Source: JBFAPK01 sp040676675 | GTDB lineage: Bacteria; Actinomycetota; Actinomycetes; Mycobacteriales; Micromonosporaceae | Direction: 5' to 3' | DNA length: 64,000 nt | Assembly: GCF_040676675.1 (NCBI RefSeq) | Contig: NZ_JBFAPK010000023.1 | Span: 1 to 64,000 of the forward strand | In this document: positions 42,373 through 50,984 of the stretch, piece by piece | Layout of the letters: every line of letters begins with the position of its first letter | Position numbering within the stretch: the stretch's first letter is position 1 | The notes under the pieces: generated by a model | Databases searched by the model: none | Seen by the model: only the letters and a program-made list of their open reading frames with translations | What the model was told of the DNA's origin: nothing | Translations under genes and position numbers: made by a program

Positions 42373-43050
42373 TCAGGCGCGGCTGCCCAGCGCCGCGTCG
42401 ATGGCCCGGGTCAGCGCCGCGAGCACCAGCGCCACCGAGGGGCGGACGTTCGACCGCTCCAGGTTCGCGGCGTCGCCGAAGCCCGCGCCGCCCGCGATCT
42501 CCTCCAGCCGGCGGCGCGCGTCCAGGGCCGCCGCGTCGGTCAGGCCCAGGCTCGGCTCCATTCGTACGGCGGCGACCAGCGCGGCCAGCGCGGCGGTGCG
42601 CTCGTCCGGCTCCCGCTCGCCGGTGAGCGCGGCGGCCAGCCGCACCCGGACCTCGGTCTCCACCGCCGCGTCGAGCACCGGGTAGCGGTGCAGGTGGATG
42701 ACGTCGAGAGCGGTCTCGTCGACGTCCCGGATCACGCCGCGGTCGCATAGGTCGCGCAGGACGCGCTCGCGCAGCCTGTGCCGGAGCCGCTGCACCCAGG
42801 AGGCGGCCGGTTGCGGGGTGTCCGCGGCGATCCGGGCCAGCACCTCGTCGGCGACGGGTACCCCGGTCGGGGTCCGGTCGATCGCCTCAAGCGAACCGTC
42901 CACGTACGCGAGCCGGTCGGCCAGCGCGAGTTCGACCAGCACCGCGGCGGCCATGCCGAGGTCGAGCCCGATGCGCGACCCGGTCGCCCGGCCGGATTCG
43001 TCGTCGTAGGCGAGTAGCAGCAACTCTTCGGCGAGCGCAACACCTGTCAT
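42373..43050 (-). CDS. GPP34 (Golgi phosphoprotein 3-like) family protein
   Basis: A 225-residue helical protein of the GPP34 family: ALAEELLLLAYDDESGR at the N-terminus, LGMAAAVLVELALADRLAYV and DGSLEAIDRTPTGVPVADE, then WVQRLRHRLRERVLRDLCDRG. Eukaryotic members bind PI4P on Golgi membranes; the actinobacterial ones are numerous and their role is not established. A TAACGT hexamer ends 8 bp before the ATG. It is divergent from the Nudix gene. Confidence 0.9.
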   Translation of the reverse strand: MTGVALAEELLLLAYDDESGRATGSRIGLDLGMAAAVLVELALADRLAYVDGSLEAIDRTPTGVPVADEVLARIAADTPQPAASWVQRLRHRLRERVLRDLCDRGVIRDVDETALDVIHLHRYPVLDAAVETEVRVRLAAALTGEREPDERTAALAALVAAVRMEPSLGLTDAAALDARRRLEEIAGGAGFGDAANLERSNVRPSVALVLAALTRAIDAALGSRA

Positions 43051-43220
43051 GGCCCGAGACGTTATCGGGTGGCCGCACGCCGTGGGGGCAACCGGGTGCC
43101 CCGACCGCCTCCGGGTCGTCGGGCCTGCCTCGCCGCGACCGCCGCCGCGACCTCGGGCGCCGCCGCCGCGACCTCGGGCGCCTCCGCCGTACCCGCGCCG
43201 CCGGGTCGTATGGTGGCGCC

Positions 43221-43709
43221 GTGCAGGCGATCATCGCGACCCTCGGCTACGTCCTCTCCCCCGACCGGCGGCAGGTGCTGATGCTGCGCCGCGACAAGCG
43301 CCCCGACGACCTGCACTTCGGGTACTACAACGGGCTCGGCGGCAAGGTCGAACCGGACGAGGACGTCGCGGCCGGCATGCGGCGGGAGATCCGCGAGGAG
43401 GCCGGACTCGAATGCGAGCGGATGGAGTTCGCCGGTACGGTCTCCTGGCCCGGTTTCGGCCGGGCCGGGGAGAACTGGTTCGGCTTCCTCTTCCGCATCC
43501 CCGCCTGGTCCGGCGAACCCGCCGACCGCTGCCCGGAAGGGACCCTGGTCTGGACCGACCTGGACGACATCCTGGCCGGCCGGGTCCCCATGTGGGCCAG
43601 CGACCGGAACTTCCTGCCGCTGGTCTTCGCCGAGCGTCCCCGCGTCTTCCACGGCGTCCAGCCCTTCGCCGCCGGCCGGCCGCTGACCTGGAGCGTCACC
43701 GAGATGTGA
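43221..43709 (+). CDS. Nudix hydrolase (8-oxo-dGTP diphosphatase-like)
   Basis: A 162-residue Nudix enzyme. The Nudix box lies at about residues 38-60, starting GGKVEPDEDVAAG and ending REIREEAGL, with all canonical Glu/Gly residues. YNGLGG before the box and the length resemble MTH1/MutT-type sanitation enzymes that remove oxidised purine nucleotides. TATGGT (43209-43214) ends 6 bp before the GTG start, so the mRNA is probably leaderless. It is convergent with upp across a strong terminator. Confidence 0.9.
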   Translation: MQAIIATLGYVLSPDRRQVLMLRRDKRPDDLHFGYYNGLGGKVEPDEDVAAGMRREIREEAGLECERMEFAGTVSWPGFGRAGENWFGFLFRIPAWSGEPADRCPEGTLVWTDLDDILAGRVPMWASDRNFLPLVFAERPRVFHGVQPFAAGRPLTWSVTEM

Positions 43710-43733
43710 CCCCTGCCCCCGGGCGCGAGTCGC

Positions 43734-43805
43734 GCCGCCGCCCGCAGGCGCCATCAAGCGGAGGGAGCGAAGCGACTGAAGCGACTGGCGCCTGCGGGCG
43801 GCGGC
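43734..43805. terminator. Very strong bidirectional terminator
   Basis: A perfect 20-bp inverted repeat (43734-43753 and 43786-43805) with a 32-base loop lies between the convergent Nudix and upp genes. The loop carries short direct repeats of AGCGAAGCGAC and GAAGCGAC. It is a single stem, not an array. Confidence 0.9.
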
Positions 43806-43849
43806 TCTCCAGGCGCGCGAGCCGCCCGAGCGAAGCGAGGGCCAGAAAC

Positions 43850-44482
43850 TCAGAACCGGGGCATGCCGCCGAACTGGCGGTCGCCCGCGTCGCCGAGGCC
43901 GGGGACGATGAACATCTTGTCGTTGAGGCGCTCGTCGATCGAGGCGGTGACCAGCCGCAGCGGCAGGCCGGACCGCTCCAGGCGCTCGACGCCGGGCGGC
44001 GCGGCCAGCACGCAGATCACGGTGATCTCGGTGCAGCCGCGCTCGGCGAGCAGCCGGCAGCAGTGCTCCAGCGAGCCACCGGTGGCGAGCATCGGGTCGA
44101 GCACCAGCACCGGGCGGCCGGTCAGGTCCCGGGGCAGCGACTCCATGTAGGCGCGCGGCTCGAAGGTGTGCTCGTCGCGAGCCAGCCCGACGAAGCCCAT
44201 CGACGACTCGGGCAGCAGCGCGAGCGCCGCGTCCGCCATGCCGAGCCCCGCCCGCAGCACCGGTACGAGCAGCGGCGGGTTGGCCAGCCGGGTGCCCTCG
44301 GTCGCGGCGACCGGGGTCTCGATCCCGTAGCGCTCCACGGGGAACGGGCGGGCCGCCTCGTACACCAGCATCGTGGTGAGCTCGTGCAGCGCGGCGCGGA
44401 ACGACGCCGAATCGGTACGGGCATCGCGCATCGCGGTGAGTCGCGACTGGGCGAGCGGATGGTCAACTACGAGTACGTCCAC
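43850..44482 (-). CDS. upp: Uracil phosphoribosyltransferase
   Basis: A 210-residue enzyme making UMP from uracil and PRPP. It shows DHPLAQSRLTAMRDARTDS at the start, PVLRAGLGMADAAL, the PRPP-binding loop VLVLDPMLATGGS, and DERLNDKMFIVPGLGDAGDR near the C-terminus, all standard. GTG at 44482 gives the normal family length; TAGGTT ends 8 bp before it. It sits near deoC and the phosphosugar mutase in a nucleoside salvage neighbourhood. Confidence 0.95.
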   Translation of the reverse strand: MDVLVVDHPLAQSRLTAMRDARTDSASFRAALHELTTMLVYEAARPFPVERYGIETPVAATEGTRLANPPLLVPVLRAGLGMADAALALLPESSMGFVGLARDEHTFEPRAYMESLPRDLTGRPVLVLDPMLATGGSLEHCCRLLAERGCTEITVICVLAAPPGVERLERSGLPLRLVTASIDERLNDKMFIVPGLGDAGDRQFGGMPRF

Positions 44483-44493
44483 GGACGCACAAC

Positions 44494-45828
44494 CTACCTG
44501 TTCACGGCGGGCTGGCCGACCTCCCCGGTCGTTCGCGCGCCCGCGCGCTGCCGCCGCGCGGCCTGGTCGTACACCTCGCACATGGCCGCCGCGTAGCTCG
44601 TCGGCGTGTGCCGGGCCGCGCGGCTCGCCGCCGTCGCGCCGATCCGGCGGGCCTCGGCGGGGTCGTCGAGCAGCCGGAGCATGCCCGCGGCGAAGTCCTC
44701 CGGGGTCGGGGCGGTCTGCACCGCGGCGCCGGCCAGCGGGCCGTGCCGGTGCAGCACCGGATCGACCAGCACCGCCGGCACGCCGGCGAGCGCGGCCTCC
44801 TGTAGCACCAGCGCCTGGGTGTCGGTACGGGACGGGAAGGCGAGCAGTTCGGCGCTGCCGTACGCGGCGGCCACCGTCTCGGCCGGCTGCTGCCCGGTGA
44901 GGGTGATCCGCGCGGCCACCGCCGGTCCGACGGACTTCAACAGGCCGGTGAGCCAGCGCGGGTCGAAGACGGCGCCGACCAGCACCAACCGGGCCTGTGG
45001 GCAGCCGGCGAGCGCCCGGGCGAAGGCGGGGACCAGCAGGTCGACGCCCTTCTCCCGGTTGACCCGGCCGACGGCGAGGACGACCCGGTCGTCCGGGGCG
45101 ATGCCGTGCGCGGCCCGGAACGCCGCCACCTGGCCGGGCTCCGGCCGCCGGCCGGCCACCCCGGTCGGCACCAGGAAGACCCGCTCGTCGGGGACCGGCA
45201 GGCTGATCCGGTCGAGCACGGCCCGGGTCGGCACCACCACCGCGTCGGCGTCGCCGAGGAGCAGCAGGTTGGTGGCGTCGAGGGCGGCGCGCCGGTGCAG
45301 CGTGGCCGGGCCGCGTCCGGCCCGGCCGACCGGCCACCGCCCGCGGGCGCGGGCCCCGACCGGGCCGACCGGCGGGTGGGGGACGCCGAGGCGGCGGGCG
45401 TAGAGGCGTACGGTCGCGCGCAGCGCCTGGGCCGGCAGGCGGTACGCGTCGGCGTACGCGTGCAGGTCGGTGTGGTAGGTCTGCACCAGCGGCAGGCCGA
45501 GCCGGCGCGCGGCCAGGACGCCGAGCAGCCCGACCGGTCCGGGGGTGTGCACGTGGACGATCTCCGGCTCGGCGGCGGCGACCGCCTCGATCGTGCCGGT
45601 GGCGCCGGCGCCGCGCAGCAGCCACGGCGAGAACCGCAGGTCGGCCACGCCGCACGGCAGGGCCCGCAGCCGCAGCAGGTCGGGCTCGTCGGCCTGGCCA
45701 GGGTGGCGGGGCACGACGGTCAGGCCGGGATGTCCGTGGTCCGCCAGCGCCCGGACCAACGTACGGATCGAGGTGACCACCCCGTCCCGCCGGGGAAGGT
45801 ACGTATCGGTGAAGTGCACTGCTCGCAC
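44494..45828 (-). CDS. Family 4 glycosyltransferase
   Basis: A 444-residue GT-B enzyme. The donor/acceptor N-domain starts AVHFTDTYLPRRDGVVTSIR and has EPEIVHVHTPGPVG; the C-domain has VLAVGRVNREKGVDLLVPAF and the sugar-nucleotide motif around FPSRTDTQALVLQEAALAG (E(x7)E type). This resembles PimB/MgtA-like mannosyltransferases or GDP-mannose-dependent transferases making membrane glycolipids. An insertion of about 35 residues rich in Gly/Arg/Pro follows YARRLGVPHPPVG, around residue 150. The stop is 11 bp from upp's start; it may be in one operon with upp. Confidence 0.87.
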   Translation of the reverse strand: MRAVHFTDTYLPRRDGVVTSIRTLVRALADHGHPGLTVVPRHPGQADEPDLLRLRALPCGVADLRFSPWLLRGAGATGTIEAVAAAEPEIVHVHTPGPVGLLGVLAARRLGLPLVQTYHTDLHAYADAYRLPAQALRATVRLYARRLGVPHPPVGPVGARARGRWPVGRAGRGPATLHRRAALDATNLLLLGDADAVVVPTRAVLDRISLPVPDERVFLVPTGVAGRRPEPGQVAAFRAAHGIAPDDRVVLAVGRVNREKGVDLLVPAFARALAGCPQARLVLVGAVFDPRWLTGLLKSVGPAVAARITLTGQQPAETVAAAYGSAELLAFPSRTDTQALVLQEAALAGVPAVLVDPVLHRHGPLAGAAVQTAPTPEDFAAGMLRLLDDPAEARRIGATAASRAARHTPTSYAAAMCEVYDQAARRQRAGARTTGEVGQPAVNR

Positions 45829-45955
45829 GCCTGGGACGGTCGGGGTTCGCCGTCAACGGTGGATGGCCAGGATTCGACAGGTTGGTTAAGTCTGGCGGTC
45901 CGGTCGGTCCAGTGGGCAAGATCACATCGCGACGCGGGTGCGTAGACTTGCCGCC

Positions 45956-46915
45956 ATGACGGCGACAACGACGTCGGCGGCGTCCGACCTGGCCGAGCTG
46001 GCCCGCTCCGACGCGACGCTGCGGACCTTCCTGCACGGCCTGCCCGGCGTGGACCAGGTCGGCGTCGAGCAGCGCGCGGCGACGCTCGGCACCCGGTCGA
46101 TCAAGACGACCGCGAAGGCCTGGGCGATCGACCTGGCGATCCGCATGGTCGACCTGACCACGCTGGAGGGGGCCGACACCCCGGGCAAGGTCCGCGCGCT
46201 GAGCGCGAAGGCGCAGCGGCCGGACCCGGCCGACCCGTCCTGCCCCGCCGTCGCGGCGGTCTGCGTCTACCCGTCGATGGTCCCGGTGGCCGCCGAGGCG
46301 CTGCGCGGCAGCGGCGTCCATCTCGCCAGCGTGGCGACGGCGTTCCCGTCCGGTCAGGCGCCGCTGGCCGTGAAGATCGCCGACACCGAGGCGGCGGTCG
46401 CCGCCGGCGCCGACGAGATCGACATGGTGATCAGCCGGGGCGCGTTCCTCTCGGGCCGGTACCGCGAGGTCTACGACGAGATCGTCGCGGTCAAGCGGGC
46501 CTGCGGCCCGGCGCACCTCAAGGTCATCCTGGAGACCGGTGAGCTGGCCACCTACGACAACGTCCGGCGCGCCTCCTGGCTGGCCATGCTGGCCGGCGCC
46601 GACTTCATCAAGACCTCGACCGGCAAGGTGCCGGTGGCCGCGACCCTGCCGGTCACGCTGGTCATGCTGGAGGCGGTGCGCGACTTCCGGGACGCCACCG
46701 GCCGCCAGGTCGGGGTCAAGCCGGCCGGCGGGATCCGTACCACCAAGGACGCCATGAAGTACCTGGTGACGGTCAACGAGACGGCCGGCGAGGACTGGCT
46801 GCACCCGGACTGGTTCCGGTTCGGCGCCTCCAGCCTCCTCAACGACCTGCTGATGCAGCGCACCAAGCTCACGACCGGCGCCTACTCCGGTCCCGACTAC
46901 TTCACGCTGGACTGA
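45956..46915 (+). CDS. deoC: Deoxyribose-phosphate aldolase
   Basis: A 319-residue aldolase that splits 2-deoxyribose-5-phosphate to glyceraldehyde-3-phosphate and acetaldehyde. Schiff-base lysine in FIKTSTGKVPVAATL, proton-relay lysine in GVKPAGGIRTTKDAMK, plus GADEIDMVISRGAFLSG. It is longer than E. coli DeoC (about 259 residues) and resembles the eukaryotic DERA type, including the ending WFRFGASSLLNDL. ATG at 45956; TAGACT (45943-45948) ends 7 bp before it, leaderless. The next two genes encode aldehyde dehydrogenases that could oxidise the acetaldehyde. Confidence 0.95.
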   Translation: MTATTTSAASDLAELARSDATLRTFLHGLPGVDQVGVEQRAATLGTRSIKTTAKAWAIDLAIRMVDLTTLEGADTPGKVRALSAKAQRPDPADPSCPAVAAVCVYPSMVPVAAEALRGSGVHLASVATAFPSGQAPLAVKIADTEAAVAAGADEIDMVISRGAFLSGRYREVYDEIVAVKRACGPAHLKVILETGELATYDNVRRASWLAMLAGADFIKTSTGKVPVAATLPVTLVMLEAVRDFRDATGRQVGVKPAGGIRTTKDAMKYLVTVNETAGEDWLHPDWFRFGASSLLNDLLMQRTKLTTGAYSGPDYFTLD

Positions 46916-46917
46916 TC

Positions 46918-48393
46918 ATGGGCCTCTTCGAGTACGCCCCCGCGCCCGAGTCGCGCGCGGTGGTGGACCTTCGGCCGTCGTACGGCCTCTTCGTCGACGG
47001 CGAGTTCGTCGACCCGGCCGGCGGCGGCTCGTTCAAGTCGGTCAACCCCGCCTCGGAGGAGGTGCTGGCCGAGATCGCGGAGGCCGGCGCCGAGGACGTC
47101 GACCGGGCGGTACGGGCGGCGCGCACCGCGTACGAGCGGGTCTGGGGACCGATGCCCGGGCGGGACCGGGCGAAGTACCTGTTCCGGCTGGCCCGGATCA
47201 TCCAGGAGCGCTCCCGCGAGCTGGCCGTGCTGGAGTCGATCGACAACGGCAAGCCGATCCGCGAGTCGCGCGACGTGGACCTCCCGCTGGTCGCGGCCCA
47301 CTTCTTCTACTACGCCGGCTGGGCCGACAAGCTGCGCTACGGTGCGTTCGGCGGGACGCCGACGGGTCGACTCAGCGGCGGGCCCGGCGCCGGCGAGCCC
47401 CGCCCGCTCGGCGTCGCCGCGCAGGTGATCCCCTGGAACTTCCCGCTGCTGATGCTCGCCTGGAAGATCGCCCCGGCGCTCGCGGCCGGCAACACGGTGG
47501 TGCTCAAGCCGGCCGAGACGACCCCGCTGACCGCGCTGCTCTTCGCCGAGATCTGCCAGCAGGCCGAGCTGCCCCCGGGCGTGGTCAACATCGTCACCGG
47601 CGCCGGCGAAACCGGCCGGCTGCTGGTCGAGCACCCGGGCGTCGACAAGGTCGCCTTCACCGGCTCGACCGAGGTGGGCCGGTCGATCGCCCGGTCGGTG
47701 GCCGGCAGCCGCAAGCGGCTCACGCTGGAGCTGGGCGGGAAGGCCGCCAACATCGTCTTCGACGACGCGCCGATCGACCAGGCGGTCGAGGGCATCGTCA
47801 ACGGCATCTTCTTCAACCAGGGCCACGTCTGCTGCGCCGGCTCGCGGCTGCTGGTCCAGGAGTCGGTCTACGAGCCGGTGCTGGCCTCGCTCAAGCGCCG
47901 GATGGCCCGGCTGCGGGTCGGCGACCCGCTGGACAAGAACACCGACATCGGGGCGATCAACTCGGCCGCGCAGCTGGACCGGATCCGCGAGCTCTCGGCG
48001 ATCGGTACGCAGGAGGGCGCCGAGCGCTGGTCGCCCCCGTGCGACCTGCCCGATCGGGGCTTCTGGTTCGCGCCGACCATCTTCACCGGGGTCACCCAGG
48101 CACACCGGATCGCCCGGGAGGAGATCTTCGGCCCGGTGCTGTCGGTGCTGACCTTCCGTACCCCGGCCGAGGCGGTGGAGAAGGCCAACAACACCCCGTA
48201 CGGGCTGTCGGCCGGGATCTGGACCGACAAGGGTTCGCGGATCCTGTGGATGGCCGACCGGCTGCGGGCCGGCGTGGTCTGGGCCAACACGTTCAACAAG
48301 TTCGACCCGACCTCCCCGTTCGGCGGGTACAAGGAGTCGGGCTACGGCCGCGAGGGCGGTCGGCACGGGCTGGAGGCGTACCTCGATGTCTGA
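46918..48393 (+). CDS. Aldehyde dehydrogenase
   Basis: A 491-residue NAD(P)-dependent aldehyde dehydrogenase of normal length. It has PWNFPLLMLAWKIAPALAAG, the cofactor loop FTGSTEVGRSI, catalytic Glu in LELGGKAANIVFDDA, catalytic Cys in NQGHVCCAGSRLL and EEIFGPVLSV. It starts 2 bp after deoC's stop and overlaps the next gene by 8 bp, forming a three-gene operon. Acetaldehyde from DeoC is the obvious substrate, which is inference from context. Confidence 0.95.
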   Translation: MGLFEYAPAPESRAVVDLRPSYGLFVDGEFVDPAGGGSFKSVNPASEEVLAEIAEAGAEDVDRAVRAARTAYERVWGPMPGRDRAKYLFRLARIIQERSRELAVLESIDNGKPIRESRDVDLPLVAAHFFYYAGWADKLRYGAFGGTPTGRLSGGPGAGEPRPLGVAAQVIPWNFPLLMLAWKIAPALAAGNTVVLKPAETTPLTALLFAEICQQAELPPGVVNIVTGAGETGRLLVEHPGVDKVAFTGSTEVGRSIARSVAGSRKRLTLELGGKAANIVFDDAPIDQAVEGIVNGIFFNQGHVCCAGSRLLVQESVYEPVLASLKRRMARLRVGDPLDKNTDIGAINSAAQLDRIRELSAIGTQEGAERWSPPCDLPDRGFWFAPTIFTGVTQAHRIAREEIFGPVLSVLTFRTPAEAVEKANNTPYGLSAGIWTDKGSRILWMADRLRAGVVWANTFNKFDPTSPFGGYKESGYGREGGRHGLEAYLDV

Positions 48394-49210
48394 GCGCGTG
48401 GCGGTGCGCAAGACGTACAAGCTCTTCATCGGCGGGAAGTTCCCGCGCAGCGAGTCGGGGCGGTCGTATCCGGTGCAGAACTCCAACGTGGCGCTGGCCT
48501 CGCGCAAGGACGTCCGGGACGCGGTCCTCGCCGCGCGGGCGGCGGTGAAGGGCTGGTCGGGGGCCACCCCCTACAACCGCGGCCAGGTGCTCTACCGGGT
48601 GGCCGAGATGCTGGAGGGGCGGCGGGAGCAGTTCGTCGCGCTGGGCGTCGGCGCCGCGGAGGTCGACGAGGCGATCGACCGGTGGGTCTGGTACGCCGGC
48701 TGGGCCGACAAGCTCGCCCAGGTGTACGGCGGCGCGAACCCGGTCGCCGGCCCCTACTTCAACGTCTCGACCCCCGAGCCGACCGGGGTGGTCGGCGTGG
48801 TGGCGCCGGCCGAACCCGCGCTGCTCGGGCTGGTCAGCGTGGTGGCCCCGGCGATCGTGACCGGCAACACCACGGTGGTCCTCGTCGCCGAGGACGCCCC
48901 GCTGCCGGCGATCACCCTGGCCGAGGTGCTGGCCACCTCGGACCTGCCGGGCGGCGTGGTGAACCTGCTGACCGGCGGGTACGCCGAGACGGCGCCCTGG
49001 CTCGCCGGGCACCTGGACGTCAACGCGCTGGACCTGACCGGCGTGGGCGACCCGGAGCTGGCCGGGTCGCTGGAGGCGACCGCCGCGACGAACCTCAAGC
49101 GGGTGCTGCGCCCGCCGGCGGACGCGCCGGACTGGTACGCCGACCCGGGCATCGGCCGGATGACGGCGTTCCTGGAGACCAAGACCGTCTGGCACCCCAA
49201 GGGCAGCTGA
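48386..49210 (+). CDS. Half-length aldehyde-dehydrogenase-like protein (pseudo-enzyme)
   Basis: A 274-residue protein matching only the N-terminal cofactor half of aldehyde dehydrogenases: KTYKLFIGGKFPRSESGRSY, YNRGQVLYRVAEMLE, PEPTGVVGVVAPAEP and NLLTGGYAETAPWLAGH. The LELGG glutamate and the catalytic cysteine region are missing. Good codon use, clean start and an 8-bp overlap with the full-length gene argue against a pseudogene; it may be a partner subunit of that enzyme. It continues to a natural stop at 49210 with no frameshifted remainder visible. Confidence 0.85.
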   Translation: MSERVAVRKTYKLFIGGKFPRSESGRSYPVQNSNVALASRKDVRDAVLAARAAVKGWSGATPYNRGQVLYRVAEMLEGRREQFVALGVGAAEVDEAIDRWVWYAGWADKLAQVYGGANPVAGPYFNVSTPEPTGVVGVVAPAEPALLGLVSVVAPAIVTGNTTVVLVAEDAPLPAITLAEVLATSDLPGGVVNLLTGGYAETAPWLAGHLDVNALDLTGVGDPELAGSLEATAATNLKRVLRPPADAPDWYADPGIGRMTAFLETKTVWHPKGS

Positions 49211-49264
49211 CCCCGCCGCCGCGTTCGCCACGTTGGCCGTCGCGTTCGCCGCGTTGGCCGCCGC

Positions 49265-49338
49265 GTCGATCATGGAGTTGCGGCGGGGACAAAAGCCGCG
49301 AATACCGGCAATTTTTTGACCACAAGTCCATGATCGAC
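49265..49338. repeat. 74-bp palindromic interspersed repeat (copy 2)
   Basis: The arms 49265-49285 and 49318-49338 are imperfect reverse complements built on GTCGATCATGGA. The right arm matches the right arm of the copy at 36540-36614 in all but one or two positions, while the centres differ. It lies between the half-length dehydrogenase gene and blaI. Confidence 0.8.
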
Positions 49339-49354
49339 TCAGCGGCGGCCGGGG

Positions 49355-49375
49355 TACGACGAGAAGTAGTAGGGT
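49355..49375 (+). promoter_or_regulatory. blaI promoter with BlaI-type box
   Basis: TACGAC-N5-GTAGTA (49355-49371) overlaps the -10-like TAGGGT (49370-49375), which ends 6 bp before the blaI GTG. The same box pattern recurs twice upstream of cydA. This layout suggests autorepression on a leaderless promoter. Confidence 0.7.
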
Positions 49376-49381
49376 GGATGC

Positions 49382-49759
49382 GTGACGCGCCTGGGTGACC
49401 TCGAACGAGCGGTGATGGACGTGCTGTGGGACCGGTTCCCCGGTCCGGCGGCCGGCCTGACCGTACGCGAGGTGGCCGAGGCGCTCAGCGAGCGTGAGCT
49501 GGCCTACACCACTGTGATGACGGTGCTGGACCGGCTGGCCGGCAAGGGCATGGTCGAGCGTGAGCGGACGGGTCGGGCGTGGAGCTACCGCCCGGCGGCC
49601 AGCCGGGAGGCGCACATCGCCAAGCTGATGCTCGACGCGCTCGACCTGGCCGGCAGCCGCGAGTCCGCGCTGGTCCGGTTCGCCCGGTCGGTGACCGGGA
49701 CCGAGGCCGAGGTGCTCCGCGCCGCCCTGACCGACGAGGCGTCGGACCGAAAGGGCTGA
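49382..49759 (+). CDS. blaI: BlaI/MecI/CopY-family repressor
   Basis: A 125-residue winged-helix regulator: RLGDLERAVMDVLWDRFPG, then LTVREVAEALSERELAYTTV, TVLDRLAGKGMVERER and YRPAASREAHIAKLML for the dimer part. Cleavage-site and DNA-binding patterns are as in BlaI. The gene for an M56 membrane protease starts 3 bp downstream. In mycobacteria BlaI controls beta-lactamase and energy-metabolism genes; here identical-pattern boxes lie at its own promoter and at cydA, so a respiratory regulon is likely. Confidence 0.93.
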   Translation: MTRLGDLERAVMDVLWDRFPGPAAGLTVREVAEALSERELAYTTVMTVLDRLAGKGMVERERTGRAWSYRPAASREAHIAKLMLDALDLAGSRESALVRFARSVTGTEAEVLRAALTDEASDRKG

Positions 49760-49762
49760 CCG

Positions 49763-50668
49763 GTGCTGCTCGCCGCGCACTTCGCCGGTACGACCGTGGC
49801 GTGCTACCTCGCCGCGCTGGTCCTGGGCCGCGCCCGGTGGAGCTGGCACAGCCCCCGGGTGGCGATCGTCTGCTGGCAGGCGGTCGGGCTCGCGCTCGGC
49901 CTCTCCGCGATCGGGCTGCCGATGTCGCTCGGGCTGGCGCCGTACCGCACCGGTACGGGCACCGCGCTCTGGCGGCTCGCCGACGACCTGGCCCACGGCC
50001 GCCTGCCGGCCGGGATGGGCATCACCCACCTGAGCCTGGTCGGCGTCGGACTCGGCGTCGGCGCGGCGCTGCTCGGCTCGACGGTACGCAGCCTGCTCGG
50101 CGCGCTCCGCGCCCAGCAGCGCCACCGGGACCTGCTCGCCCTGGTCGCCCGGGACGATCCGGCCGCGCCCGGGGCGCTGGTGCTGGACCATCCCAGCGCC
50201 GCGGCCTACTGCCTGCCCGGCGTACGGCCGCAGGTGGTGGTGAGCGCCGGCACACTGAGCCTGCTCGACCGGGCCCAGCTCGCGGCCGTGCTGAGCCACG
50301 AGCGGGCGCACGCGGACGAGCGGCACGACCTGGTCCTGCTGCCGTTCAGCGCGCTGTGCCGGGCGCTGCCCTGGGCGAACTGGCTGCGCACCGCCCAGGA
50401 CCGGGTCGCCCTGCTGGTGGAGATGCGGGCCGACGACAAGGCGCGCCGGTTGCACGCCGACGGGCCGCTGGCCGGGGCACTGTTGCGGTTCGCCACGGCG
50501 GGGGCGCGGATCGCGCCAGCGGGTGCGCTCGGGCTGGCCGACGACCACCTCGACGCGCGCGTGCAGCGACTTCTCTCCGCCGGACGCCCGCCCCGACTGC
50601 GGGGCGCGCTGGCGCTCGCCACGACCGTGGCGCTGCTGACCGTCCCGGTCTCGCTCTTCCTGAGCTGA
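49763..50668 (+). CDS. M56-family (BlaR1-like) membrane metallopeptidase
   Basis: A 301-residue protein with about four membrane helices and a zinc-peptidase domain. LSHERAHADERHD contains HExxH at about residues 178-182; LPGVRPQVVVSAGT precedes it. This is the protease part of BlaR1/MecR1 without the penicillin-binding sensor domain. Partner of BlaI; it likely cleaves the repressor in response to an envelope or respiratory signal. GTG start 3 bp after blaI. Its last helix ends the protein. Confidence 0.9.
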   Translation: MLLAAHFAGTTVACYLAALVLGRARWSWHSPRVAIVCWQAVGLALGLSAIGLPMSLGLAPYRTGTGTALWRLADDLAHGRLPAGMGITHLSLVGVGLGVGAALLGSTVRSLLGALRAQQRHRDLLALVARDDPAAPGALVLDHPSAAAYCLPGVRPQVVVSAGTLSLLDRAQLAAVLSHERAHADERHDLVLLPFSALCRALPWANWLRTAQDRVALLVEMRADDKARRLHADGPLAGALLRFATAGARIAPAGALGLADDHLDARVQRLLSAGRPPRLRGALALATTVALLTVPVSLFLS

Positions 50669-50880
50669 CCCCCCGGCTCCCCGGACCGCCGCCGGCCCGG
50701 TCACCGCCGCCCCGGTCACCACTGCCCCGAGCCACCGCCGACCGGGTCACCGGCAGCCGAGCCGCCGCTCTCCCCGAGCCACCGCCGCCCCAGTCACCGG
50801 CACCGCCGGGTCGCGCCGTCGGCGTCGTATGACCTGGCCGGACGCCGGTCCTGACGCGTTCCGGATCTCACAGCCACCCC

Positions 50881-50922
50881 TACTACGTACTGTCGTATTC
50901 TTGATTACGACGGTACGTAGTA
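50881..50922 (+). promoter_or_regulatory. Two BlaI-type boxes upstream of cydA
   Basis: TACTAC-N5-GTCGTA (50881-50897) and TACGAC-N5-GTAGTA (50906-50922) together form an 18-bp-arm palindrome (17 of 18 matching). Further TAGTAG/CTACTAC fragments lie at 50927-50962. The rest of the 316-bp gap, from 50669, is Pro-codon-like CCGCC/GGTCACC low complexity without a gene. Confidence 0.75.
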
Positions 50923-50984
50923 GAAATTAGTAGGGGACCTACGTGTAGGCTGCCTACTACTAGGATGCCTACCGGAGGGTGGCC

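Noticed and set aside
43734..43805. Repeat cluster that could be read as a short CRISPR or array
   Set aside because: It is one perfect stem with short loop repeats between two convergent genes; no regularly spaced repeats or spacers. No CRISPR array was seen in the window.
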